In this document: piece by piece, positions 18,684 to 26,193 of the stretch
Layout: each line of letters begins with the position of its first letter
Numbering within the stretch: the stretch's first letter is position 1
Source of the DNA: JBKBKC01 sp046294265
GTDB taxonomy: Bacteria > Pseudomonadota > Alphaproteobacteria > Rhodobacterales > Rhodobacteraceae
Reading direction: 5' to 3'
Assembly: GCA_046294265.1 (NCBI GenBank)
Contig: JBKBKC010000016.1
Coordinates: 10,593 to 74,592 of the forward strand
DNA: 64,000 nt
Notes under the pieces: model-generated
Databases searched by the model: none
The model's input: only the letters and a program-made list of their open reading frames with translations
Told to the model about the DNA's origin: nothing
Translations under genes and position numbers: made by a program

Positions 18684-20684
18684 TCACTCGAATTCCATGA
18701 TGATCTCGTCCACCTTCAGGCTGGCCCCCGGCACGGCGGCCACGCGCTTCACGCGCCCGCTGCGCTCGGCCTTCAGCACATTCTCCATCTTCATCGCCTC
18801 GACGGTGGCCAGCGCCTGCCCCTCCTGCACCTCGTCGCCCTCGGCGACGGCGATTGACACCACCACCCCCGGCATCGGGCAGAGCAGGAATTTCGACGTG
18901 TCGGGCGGGGTCTTTTCCAGCATCAGCTGCGCCAGTGCGGCGGCGCGCGGCGTGCGGACATGGCATTTCAGGTCGGCCCCCCGCAGACGCAGGCGGAACC
19001 CGCTGGGGATCTTGCCCACCTTCATCACAAGGGGCGCGCCATCCACCATCAGCCGCGCCAGGGGCTGGCCCGGCGCCCAGTCCGATGTCACCCGCAGCGC
19101 CCGCCCGTCCAGCATCACGGTTGATCCGTCGCGGTCGGCGGCAATCGTCACCCTATGGTCAACGCCTTGCAGGGTGACCACCCAGTCGGTGCCCACGCGC
19201 CGCGTGTGATTGTCCATCGTGCCGGAAATCCGGGTGCGCCGAATCTCCGCCACCCGGTTCATCGCCGCCGCCGCCGCAGCCACGCGGGCGAGTGTTTCAC
19301 CGTCCAGAACGGCGCCACGGAACCCCTCGGGATATTCCTCGGCGATGAAGGCGGTGGTGATCTCGCCCGCGACAAAGCGCGGATGGTCCATCACAGCACC
19401 CACGAAGGGCAGGTTGTGGCCGATCCCCTCCACCTCGAACGTGTCCAGCGCCAGGCGCATCTCCTCGATGGCCTCTCCGCGCGTCGGCGCCCAGGTGCAG
19501 AGCTTGGCGATCATCGGGTCGTAATACATGCTGATCTCGCCGCCCTCGAACACGCCGGTGTCGTTGCGCACGATGCCGCCGCGCGGGGTCGCCCCCTCCA
19601 CCGGCGGGCGATAGCGGGTCAGCCGCCCGATTGAGGGCAGGAAATTGCGATAGGGGTCCTCGGCATACAGGCGGCTTTCCATCGCCCAGCCGTTGATCTT
19701 CAGATCGGACTGCGCAAAGGGCAGCGCCTCGCCATTCGCCACGCGGATCATCTGTTCCACCAGATCGATGCCCGTAATCAGCTCCGTCACCGGATGTTCC
19801 ACCTGCAACCGCGTATTCATCTCGAGGAAAAAGAAGTTGCGCGCCCCGTCCACGATGAATTCCACCGTGCCCGCACTGGTATAGCCCACCGCCTTTGCCA
19901 GGGCGCAGGCCTGTTCCCCCATCGCCTGGCGCGTCGCCTCATCCAGAAACGGCGAGGGCGCCTCTTCGATCACCTTCTGGTTCCGGCGCTGGATCGAACA
20001 TTCGCGCTCATGCAGATAGACGCAGTTGCCGTGCCTGTCGGCCAGCACCTGGATCTCGATGTGGCGGGGTTGCGTCACGAATTTCTCGATGAAGATGCGG
20101 TCATCGCCAAAGGACGACGCCGCCTCGTTCTTGGAGGACTGGAACCCCTCGGCCACCTCGCCCTCGGACCAGGCGATGCGCATCCCCTTGCCGCCGCCGC
20201 CCGCCGATGCCTTGATCATCACCGGATAGCCGATCTCGCCCGAGATCTTCACCGCTTCGGCCGCGTCCGCGATCAGGCCCATATAGCCGGGCACGGTGGA
20301 CACCCCCGCCTCGGCCGCGATCTTTTTCGAGGTGATCTTGTCCCCCATCGCCTCGATGGCCCCCGAGGGCGGGCCGATGAACACCACCCCCGCGGCCTCC
20401 AGCGCCGCGGCAAAGGCCCTGTTCTCGCTCAGAAACCCGTATCCGGGATGCACCGCCTGCGCGCCCGAGGCCCTCACCGCCTCCAGGATCCGGTCGATCA
20501 CGATGTAGCTTTGCGCGGCAGGGGGCGGGCCGATATGCACCGCCTCATCCGCCATCGACACATGCAGCGCGCCGCGGTCGGCATCGGAATAGACGGCCAC
20601 GGTGCGGATACCCATGCGGCGGGCAGTCTTGATGACACGGCACGCGATCTCGCCCCGGTTGGCGATCAGGATCTTGTCAAACAT
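18684..20684 (-). CDS. pccA: Propionyl-CoA carboxylase alpha (biotin) subunit
   Basis: The 666-residue protein contains a biotin carboxylase domain (MFDKILIANRGEIACRVIKT, the ATP-binding KASAGGGGKGMRIAW, and EMNTRLQVEHPVTE), a BT-like middle region, and a C-terminal biotinyl domain with AMKM (TVEAMKMENVL), where the Lys carries biotin. With PccB it makes methylmalonyl-CoA from propionyl-CoA. A strong hairpin terminator lies between the upstream lipoprotein gene and this start (only 22 bp before ATG 20684), so how transcription enters pccA is unclear. Confidence 0.95.
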   Translation of the reverse strand: MFDKILIANRGEIACRVIKTARRMGIRTVAVYSDADRGALHVSMADEAVHIGPPPAAQSYIVIDRILEAVRASGAQAVHPGYGFLSENRAFAAALEAAGVVFIGPPSGAIEAMGDKITSKKIAAEAGVSTVPGYMGLIADAAEAVKISGEIGYPVMIKASAGGGGKGMRIAWSEGEVAEGFQSSKNEAASSFGDDRIFIEKFVTQPRHIEIQVLADRHGNCVYLHERECSIQRRNQKVIEEAPSPFLDEATRQAMGEQACALAKAVGYTSAGTVEFIVDGARNFFFLEMNTRLQVEHPVTELITGIDLVEQMIRVANGEALPFAQSDLKINGWAMESRLYAEDPYRNFLPSIGRLTRYRPPVEGATPRGGIVRNDTGVFEGGEISMYYDPMIAKLCTWAPTRGEAIEEMRLALDTFEVEGIGHNLPFVGAVMDHPRFVAGEITTAFIAEEYPEGFRGAVLDGETLARVAAAAAAMNRVAEIRRTRISGTMDNHTRRVGTDWVVTLQGVDHRVTIAADRDGSTVMLDGRALRVTSDWAPGQPLARLMVDGAPLVMKVGKIPSGFRLRLRGADLKCHVRTPRAAALAQLMLEKTPPDTSKFLLCPMPGVVVSIAVAEGDEVQEGQALATVEAMKMENVLKAERSGRVKRVAAVPGASLKVDEIIMEFE

Positions 20685-20705
20685 GGGGGCTCCTTCGGCA
20701 CATGC

Positions 20706-20739
20706 GAAAAGACCGCCCGGGCGGCTGGCCCGGGCGGTC
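20706..20739 (-). terminator. Rho-independent terminator between the glycine-zipper gene and pccA
   Basis: A perfect 12-bp GC stem (GACCGCCCGGGC / GCCCGGGCGGTC) with a 5-nt loop lies at 20711-20739 and is followed on the minus strand by TTTTC (20710-20706). It directly follows the small lipoprotein gene ending at 20775. It may insulate or attenuate pccA transcription. Confidence 0.8.
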
Positions 20740-20774
20740 CTGACAGGGTTGCGGCCCGCGTGGGGCAGGCGGAA

Positions 20775-20990
20775 TCAGTAGCTGCGGCAGCGCGGCAGGC
20801 CGGGGATACCGCAGGAGACGGCACCCGCTGCCCCACCGATAAGCGCGCCGGTAACCACGTCGTTCTTGGTAGCGTCAGCCAGGACGGCGCCGGCGACCGC
20901 ACCGCCAAGCGCACGCTCGGTGGGCGTGGCCATGCAGCCGGACACGGCGACAGGGGCCAGAATGGCCAGAAGGAGAAGGGATTTACGCAT
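20775..20990 (-). CDS. Small glycine-zipper lipoprotein
   Basis: A 71-residue protein with a lipoprotein signal (MRKSLLLLAILAPVAVSGC, lipid Cys19) and a glycine-zipper segment (ALGGAVAGAVLADATKNDVV, then TGALIGGAAGAV). Such motifs occur in outer-membrane or envelope-associated lipoproteins. Two Cys near the C-terminus (SCGIPGLPRC) could form a disulfide. A terminator follows directly. It lies between pccB and pccA, a position shared with other small genes here; function unknown. Confidence 0.7.
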   Translation of the reverse strand: MRKSLLLLAILAPVAVSGCMATPTERALGGAVAGAVLADATKNDVVTGALIGGAAGAVSCGIPGLPRCRSY

Positions 20991-21165
20991 GTTGCTCGGC
21001 CTCTTTGCGAGTTGTTTGTGCCGAAGGAATACACCGTCAGACCGACGTTCGAAAATGAAAATTCCTGTTCGTGGGAAAAATGCGCCGAAACCCGCCCGCC
21101 CGCGGACATGCCAAGGGGGAACGGGTGCGCCGCCCGCGCACCGCCCGCACTGCCCCCCGGCACGG

Positions 21166-21570
21166 TCATGCCCCGTCCTCGTCATCATCATCGCAGTCAC
21201 CGCCCACCACCGCAGGCGCATCAGGCGCAAAGACATTCGGAAAGGACGCCATCGCCCGCTTCACGTCGATGCGCAGCAGGGCGACATAGCTGGCGGGATC
21301 GAAAGGGTCCTCCGCCGGCACCACCTCGCGCCCGAAGAGCCACGAGATTCGCCCGGCATCCAGATTGCCACGCTCGAACGGCTCGTCGCCGAACTGCGCC
21401 CAGAGGGCGGCCATGAACCCCTCATCCGCCAGGCGATCGGCGTGCTTGCGGTCCTTGTAGCGTTCGCGGCGCACGATCCTGGTCACGCCATCCTTGTGGT
21501 TGGCGCGCCGGATCACGAACTGGAAATCGGTGCCCGGAAGGCGGCCCGGAAAGCCGCGGTGTTTCAGCAC
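21166..21570 (-). CDS. Conserved hypothetical protein between pccB and pccA
   Basis: The 134-residue protein begins MLKHRGFPGRLPGTDFQFVI and ends in a strikingly acidic tail (GGDCDDDDEDGA). The middle is basic (KDGVTRIVRRERYKDRKHAD). It has no signal peptide, membrane segment or motif I recognise. Codon use matches its neighbours, and it lies in the same orientation as the pcc genes, so it is probably real, but I give it no function. Confidence 0.55.
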   Translation of the reverse strand: MLKHRGFPGRLPGTDFQFVIRRANHKDGVTRIVRRERYKDRKHADRLADEGFMAALWAQFGDEPFERGNLDAGRISWLFGREVVPAEDPFDPASYVALLRIDVKRAMASFPNVFAPDAPAVVGGDCDDDDEDGA

Positions 21571-21642
21571 GGCGCACCCTCCGGTCGGGGGCGGCGGCAG
21601 GGACGGGCGGGTCGCGCGGGCGGCGCGGCCCGCCCTAGATCG

Positions 21643-21777
21643 TCACTTGTATTTGCCCGTATAGACGGGTTCCGCCGAGACCGGCGCATCGACGTAGACG
21701 ACTTCTTCCTTCTTGGCGCAGGCGGCCACGAAGGCGACAAGGGCAAGCGCCATGACGGCGCGGGTCGTGCTCGACAT
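21643..21777 (-). CDS. 44-residue lipoprotein
   Basis: ATG 21777, preceded by GAAAGAGG, opens a 44-codon gene with a lipoprotein signal (RAVMALALVAFVAAC, lipobox VAAC) and a short mature part (AKKEEVVYVDAPVSAEPVYT) ending TGKYK. It is too short for most gene finders, but the signal and start site are convincing. It lies between DUF6497 and the 134-residue gene in the pccB-pccA interval. Function unknown; it resembles the many tiny envelope lipoproteins of Rhodobacterales. Confidence 0.65.
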   Translation of the reverse strand: MSSTTRAVMALALVAFVAACAKKEEVVYVDAPVSAEPVYTGKYK

Positions 21778-21991
21778 CCTCTTTCACTCCTGTGTTCTTG
21801 CGGGTTGGCCAACGGGAACATCCCCGAAAGCCCCCGATCCGAGGGTTGGACCGGAGGGTTCCGGTCAGCGGAAACAATACCTTGGACGGGCTTCCTTGGA
21901 CATAGGCAAACGCCGCACCTGCAGCCTTGTGGCCGCCCTACATCAGCGCGGCGGCGAAACCCCGCCGACACCGCCACATCTGGTATCCGCA

Positions 21992-22366
21992 TCAGAATGC
22001 CTCCCATATGCAGGTGCCATCCTCGATGCTGTAGGCCTCAAAGAACTGCGTGGCCTCGGGGACGGCCTCGCCAAAGGGCACGGGCACGTCCGACAGCGAC
22101 ACGACCACCTGCGCAGGGACCGGTCCGATCTCGGAAATCCGGGGCAGCGCATAGGCCTGGCACAGGTGCAACATGTCCCACACCGCCACCTCGAAGGCCA
22201 CCGTGCCCCCGTCGCGCGCAATCGAGGGGGCGACGAAACGGAACCGCATGGTCAGACCCTCCGGCCCCATCTCGTTCCAGATCACGTCCTGCAGGGTGAC
22301 CAATTGGCCCGAGGGCACCGGGATCGGTTCGTCCGGGGCGGCAGGGATGTCGGCGGGGCCGGTCAT
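21992..22366 (-). CDS. DUF6497 family protein
   Basis: The 124-residue protein begins MTGPADIPAAPDEPIPVPSG and contains LQDVIWNEMGPEGLTMRFRF and QFFEAYSIEDGTCIWEAF, which I recognise as the DUF6497 family confined largely to Rhodobacterales. No function is known. The start overlaps the ridA stop as ATGA, so it is translationally coupled to it and probably cotranscribed with pccB. Confidence 0.7.
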   Translation of the reverse strand: MTGPADIPAAPDEPIPVPSGQLVTLQDVIWNEMGPEGLTMRFRFVAPSIARDGGTVAFEVAVWDMLHLCQAYALPRISEIGPVPAQVVVSLSDVPVPFGEAVPEATQFFEAYSIEDGTCIWEAF

Positions 22367-22764
22367 GTCGCACCCCCCGCCACGGTCCGCCGCGCGATGC
22401 AGTCCACCTCGACCAGCGCGCCAACCGCCAGGGCCGTCACCCCGACCGTGGTGCGCGCAGGTCTGCGGTCGGTCGGGAAGTATCCCTGATAGGTTTCATT
22501 GAACGCGGCATAGTCGCGGGTGAAGTCGGTCAGGAAGCACCGGCATTGCACCACATGGGACCAGTCCAGACCCACCCCCGCCAGCACCAGCCCCAGATTG
22601 TCCATCACCCGCCGCGTCTGGGCCTCGACACCCTCGGGCAGGGGCGCGTCTGGGGCAGCCGGGTCGGTCGGCATCTGGCCGGTCAGGAACACCCAGCCAT
22701 CCGCCTCCACCGCGTGTGAAAAGGGGGCGACGGGGCGGGGGCCGCCGGAAATCATATGGAACAT
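22363..22764 (-). CDS. RidA family deaminase-like protein
   Basis: The 133-residue product follows the RidA/YjgF pattern: PFSHAVEADGWVFLTGQMP at the N-terminus, and RRPARTTVGVTALAVGALVEVDCIA, which holds the conserved Arg that binds substrate carboxylates. RidA proteins hydrolyse reactive enamine/imine intermediates from PLP enzymes; some family members act on other substrates. ATG 22764 was preferred to the ORF start at 22869, which lies inside pccB. It follows pccB by 29 bp. Confidence 0.8.
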   Translation of the reverse strand: MFHMISGGPRPVAPFSHAVEADGWVFLTGQMPTDPAAPDAPLPEGVEAQTRRVMDNLGLVLAGVGLDWSHVVQCRCFLTDFTRDYAAFNETYQGYFPTDRRPARTTVGVTALAVGALVEVDCIARRTVAGGAT

Positions 22765-22793
22765 CGGCACGGGCGGGTATCCTTGCGGTTGGG

Positions 22794-24326
22794 CTATAGC
22801 GGGATGTTGTCGTGCTTTTTCCATGGGTTGGTCAGGCTTTTGTTGCGCAGGGACGCAAAGGCCCGGCACACCCGCCGCCGCGTCGATTGCGGCATGATCA
22901 CCTCGTCGATGAACCCGCGTTCGGCCGCGACAAAGGGATTGGCAAAGCGGTCCTCGTAATCCTTCACCCGCGCAGCCACCTTGCCCGGATCGCCCAGTTC
23001 CGACCGGTAAAGGATCTCAACCGCCCCTTTGGCCCCCATCACCGCCACCTCCGCCGTGGGCCAGGCATAGCTGAAATCGCCCCGCAGGTGTTTCGAGGCC
23101 ATGACCACATAGGCCCCGCCATAGGTCTTGCGCGTCAGCACCGTCACCTTGGGCACCGTCGCCTCGCCATAAGCGAACAAGAGTTTCGCGCCATGCTTGA
23201 TGATGCCCGCGTATTCCTGCTGCACGCCGGGCAGGAAGCCCGGCACATCCACGAAGGTCAGGATCGGGATCTCGAAGGCATCGCAGAACCGCACGAAGCG
23301 CGCGCCCTTGCGGGATGCGTCGATGTCCAGGCAGCCCGCCAGCACCATGGGCTGATTGGCCACCACGCCCACCGTCTGCCCTTCCAGCCGGATGAACCCG
23401 GTGATGATGTTGCCTGCGTAATCCTTCTGGATCTCAAAGAAATCGCCCTCGTCCGCCACCTTCAGGATCAGCTCCTTCATGTCGTAGGGCTGGTTCGGAT
23501 TGGCGGGGATCAGCGTATCCAGGCTGGGTTCCAGCCGCGCGGGGTCGTCAAAGAACGGGCGCACCGGGGCCTTCTGGCGGTTGTTCAGCGGCAGGAAATC
23601 GAACAGGCGCCGGGTTTCGGCCAGGGCCTCCACATCGTTCTCATAGGCCCCGTCGGCCACCGACGACTTGCGGGTATGGGTCAAGGCGCCGCCCAGTTCC
23701 TCGGCCGTCACCACCTCGTTCGTCACGGTCTTGACCACATCGGGGCCGGTCACGAACATGTAAGAGCTGTCCTTCACCATGAAGATGAAGTCGGTCATCG
23801 CGGGCGAATAGACGGCGCCCCCCGCGCAGGGCCCCATGATCAGGCTGATCTGCGGCACGACGCCCGAGGCGAGGATGTTGCGCTGGAACACCTCGGCGTA
23901 ACCGGCAAGGCTGGCCACCCCCTCCTGGATGCGCGCGCCGCCGCTGTCGTTGATCCCGATGACCGGGGCACCGTTTTGCAAGGCCATGTCCATGATCTTG
24001 CAGATTTTCTGCGCATGGGTTTCGGACAGCGAGCCGCCGAACACGGTGAAATCCTGGCTGAACACATAGACCATGCGGCCGTTGATCGTGCCCCAGCCGG
24101 TAACCACCCCGTCACCCGCCGGGCGGTCGGCCTCCATCCCGAAATCGGTGCAGCGGTGGCGCACGAACATGTCGAATTCCTCAAAGCTGCCCTCGTCCAG
24201 CAACAACTCGATCCGCTCGCGCGCGGTCAGCTTGCCCTTGGCGTGCTGGGCCGCCACGCGGCGCGCGCCCCCGCCCGCGCGGGCATCCACGCGACGACGC
24301 TCCAGCTCTCCCAGGATATCCTTCAT
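22794..24326 (-). CDS. pccB: Propionyl-CoA carboxylase beta (carboxyltransferase) subunit
   Basis: The 510-residue protein is a full-length acyl-CoA carboxyltransferase with its two crotonase-like halves. The acyl-CoA oxyanion-hole glycines are in GGARIQEGVASLAGYAEVF and GPCAGGAVYSPAM, and the carboxybiotin side is in DVPGFLPGVQQEYAGIIKHG and RKTYGGAYVVMASKHL. It transfers CO2 from biotin on PccA to propionyl-CoA. The upstream gap to the divergent DMT gene contains paired TTGCAA palindromes that look like operators for the ScfR/PccR-type regulator encoded at 26194. Confidence 0.95.
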   Translation of the reverse strand: MKDILGELERRRVDARAGGGARRVAAQHAKGKLTARERIELLLDEGSFEEFDMFVRHRCTDFGMEADRPAGDGVVTGWGTINGRMVYVFSQDFTVFGGSLSETHAQKICKIMDMALQNGAPVIGINDSGGARIQEGVASLAGYAEVFQRNILASGVVPQISLIMGPCAGGAVYSPAMTDFIFMVKDSSYMFVTGPDVVKTVTNEVVTAEELGGALTHTRKSSVADGAYENDVEALAETRRLFDFLPLNNRQKAPVRPFFDDPARLEPSLDTLIPANPNQPYDMKELILKVADEGDFFEIQKDYAGNIITGFIRLEGQTVGVVANQPMVLAGCLDIDASRKGARFVRFCDAFEIPILTFVDVPGFLPGVQQEYAGIIKHGAKLLFAYGEATVPKVTVLTRKTYGGAYVVMASKHLRGDFSYAWPTAEVAVMGAKGAVEILYRSELGDPGKVAARVKDYEDRFANPFVAAERGFIDEVIMPQSTRRRVCRAFASLRNKSLTNPWKKHDNIPL

Positions 24327-24396
24327 TGCGTCCCCCCTGCCCTTCGCCGGTCACCATAGTCGCGCGTCGGGCAGGGGAAAAGCAAGGTTTGGAAAA

Positions 24397-24415
24397 TTTG
24401 CAAACCGCTTGCAAG
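24397..24415. promoter_or_regulatory. Probable PccR/ScfR operator in front of pccB
   Basis: TTTGCAAA (24397-24404) and CTTGCAAG (24408-24415) are two 8-bp palindromes with centres 11 bp apart. They stand 71-89 bp upstream of the pccB start and in the gap shared with the DUF486 gene. The pccR promoter has the same TTTGCAAA core. From memory, the PccR regulator of Rhodobacter sphaeroides recognises TTTGCAAA-type motifs; the link here is inference. Confidence 0.65.
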
Positions 24416-24506
24416 CCACCTGCAGCAAAGCGCAAATCAGCTAAGGGGCGACAAGCCCCCCGCGCCGTGGCAGGCATGCGCCATCACCCCAGCAGACCCG
24501 AGCATC

Positions 24507-24860
24507 ATGAGCAACATCCCCATTCCCGTCCTGACCATCGGCCTCCTCCTCGCCTCGAACGTCTTCATGACCTTCGCCTGGTATGGCCACCTGAACTACA
24601 AATCCGCACCGCTGATCACGGTGATCCTGATCAGCTGGGGCATCGCGTTCTTTGAATACGTCCTGCAGGTGCCCGCCAACCGCATCGGCCACGGCCATTT
24701 CAGCGCGGCCGAGCTGAAAACCATCCAGGAGGTCATCACCCTGACCGTTTTCGCCGTGTTCTCGGTCTGGTATCTGAAAGAGCCCTTGCAATGGAACCAC
24801 CTTGTGGGCTTTGCCTTCATCGGCGCGGGCGCCTTTTTCATCTTCCACAAATGGGCATAG
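24507..24860 (+). CDS. DMT family protein (DUF486)
   Basis: The 117-residue membrane protein has four predicted helices (IPVLTIGLLLASNVFMTFAW, APLITVILISWGIAFFEYVL, ITLTVFAVFSVWYL, LVGFAFIGAGAFFIFH) and the NRIGHGHFSAAELKTIQEVI loop characteristic of DUF486. The family belongs to the drug/metabolite transporter clan; substrate unknown. It is divergent from pccB. A short inverted repeat follows the stop. Confidence 0.85.
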   Translation: MSNIPIPVLTIGLLLASNVFMTFAWYGHLNYKSAPLITVILISWGIAFFEYVLQVPANRIGHGHFSAAELKTIQEVITLTVFAVFSVWYLKEPLQWNHLVGFAFIGAGAFFIFHKWA

Positions 24861-24876
24861 ACCCCTGTGCAGGGGT
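24861..24876 (+). terminator. Weak hairpin after the DUF486 gene
   Basis: ACCCCT-GTGC-AGGGGT forms a 6-bp stem directly after the TAG stop. No T-run follows, so termination strength is doubtful. Confidence 0.3.
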
Positions 24877-24916
24877 GCCGCTGGACACCGCGCGCGCCCC
24901 GGCCTAGGTGCGGCGC

Positions 24917-26137
24917 ATGATACAACGCCCCTCCGTCCGTTTCCTTGACCGCACGACACCGCCGCATATCCTGACGCTCGTGTTGATCGCAGGCATCGCG
25001 GCGCTGTCGCTCAACATCTTCCTGCCCTCGCTGCCCTCGATGGCGGCGCATTTCGGGGTGGATTACGCGGTGATGCAGTTGTCGCTGTCGCTGTATCTGG
25101 GGATGACGGCGGCCCTGCAGATCTTCATCGGTCCGATCAGCGACCGGTTCGGGCGCAGGCCGGTCCTGCTCGCGGCCACCGCCATCTTTGTGCTGGCGAC
25201 GCTGGGGGCAATGCTGGCGCCGTCCTTCGGGCTGTTCATGGCCTGCCGCATGGTGCAGGCGATCATCGCCACGGGGTTCGTGTTGTCGCGCGCGGTGGTG
25301 CGCGACATGGTGGGGCAGGACCAGGCGGCCAGCATGATCGGCTGGGTCACGATGGGCATGTCCGTGGTGCCGATGGTCGGCCCGGTGATCGGCGGCGCGC
25401 TGGACGCGGCCTTTGGCTGGCAGGCGTCCTTTGCCATCCTGGCCCTCGCCGGGCTGGGCCTTTTCGCGCTGATCTGGGCGGACCTCGGCGAGACGGCCAC
25501 TGGGCGGGCAAGCAGTTTTCGTGAGCAGGCAAAGGCTTATCCGGAATTGCTCAGCTCGCAGCGGTTCTGGGGCTACGCCCTGGCGGCGGGCTTTGCCTCG
25601 GGCGCATTCTTCGCCTATCTTGGCGGCGCGCCCTATGTGGGCAGCCGGGTGTTCGGGATGGACCCGGCCACGCTGGGCGTCTGGTTCGGGGCGCCCGCAC
25701 TGGGGTATCTGGTGGGCAACGGGCTGTCGGGGCGGTATTCGGTGCGCTTTGGCGTGAACCGGATGGTCTTGGCGGGGTCCACGGTGGCCACCGCGGGCCT
25801 TGCGCTGTCGGCGCTGCTGACCGCCGTGGGGTGGGGCGGGCCACCGGTGTTCTTTGGCCTGATGGTCACGGTGGGCCTGGGCAACGGGATCCTTCTGCCC
25901 TCGGCCAACGCGGGGATGCTGTCGGTGCGGCCCGCGCTGGCGGGCTCGGCCTCGGGCATCGGCGGCGCGCTGATCATCGGCTTTGGCGCAAGCCTGTCGG
26001 CGCTGGCGGGGGTGGTGCTGGTGGCCGGGTCGGGGGCAATGCCGCTGATCCTGTTGATGCTGGCCACCTCGGCGGCCTCCTTGCCCTGCATCTTGTGGGT
26101 CATCCGGCGGGCGCGGGCGGTGGGGGCGGCGCCCTGA
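24917..26137 (+). CDS. Bcr/CflA-type MFS multidrug transporter
   Basis: A 406-residue permease with about 12 hydrophobic segments and the MFS signature between helices 2 and 3 (GPISDRFGRRPVLL). The N-terminus (ILTLVLIAGIAALSLNIFLPSLPSMAAHF) and the ALGYLVGNG region are typical of the Bcr/CflA drug:proton antiporter family. Substrates cannot be predicted. ATG 24917 was chosen; GTG 24908 is three codons upstream. It ends 56 bp before the pccR start, so its 3' end abuts the pccR promoter. Confidence 0.85.
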   Translation: MIQRPSVRFLDRTTPPHILTLVLIAGIAALSLNIFLPSLPSMAAHFGVDYAVMQLSLSLYLGMTAALQIFIGPISDRFGRRPVLLAATAIFVLATLGAMLAPSFGLFMACRMVQAIIATGFVLSRAVVRDMVGQDQAASMIGWVTMGMSVVPMVGPVIGGALDAAFGWQASFAILALAGLGLFALIWADLGETATGRASSFREQAKAYPELLSSQRFWGYALAAGFASGAFFAYLGGAPYVGSRVFGMDPATLGVWFGAPALGYLVGNGLSGRYSVRFGVNRMVLAGSTVATAGLALSALLTAVGWGGPPVFFGLMVTVGLGNGILLPSANAGMLSVRPALAGSASGIGGALIIGFGASLSALAGVVLVAGSGAMPLILLMLATSAASLPCILWVIRRARAVGAAP

Positions 26138-26141
26138 GGGA

Positions 26142-26183
26142 TTGACGGGGGCCTTTGCAAAGCCAATGCTGATCTTTGCAAAG
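26142..26183 (+). promoter_or_regulatory. pccR promoter with two TTTGCAAA operators
   Basis: A candidate -35 TTGACG (26142-26147) is followed at 17 bp by a weak -10 AATGCT. Two perfect palindromes CTTTGCAAAG lie at 26153-26162, inside the spacer, and at 26174-26183, running into the AAGGAG ribosome-binding site. Their centres are 21 bp apart, two helical turns. The arrangement suggests autorepression by the regulator encoded just downstream. Confidence 0.65.
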
Positions 26184-26193
26184 GAGACACCCC

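Noticed and set aside
18541..19209. Plus-strand 222-codon frame after the DUF4174 gene
   Set aside because: It is antisense to the pccA biotinyl end and has random Ser/Arg/Pro composition.
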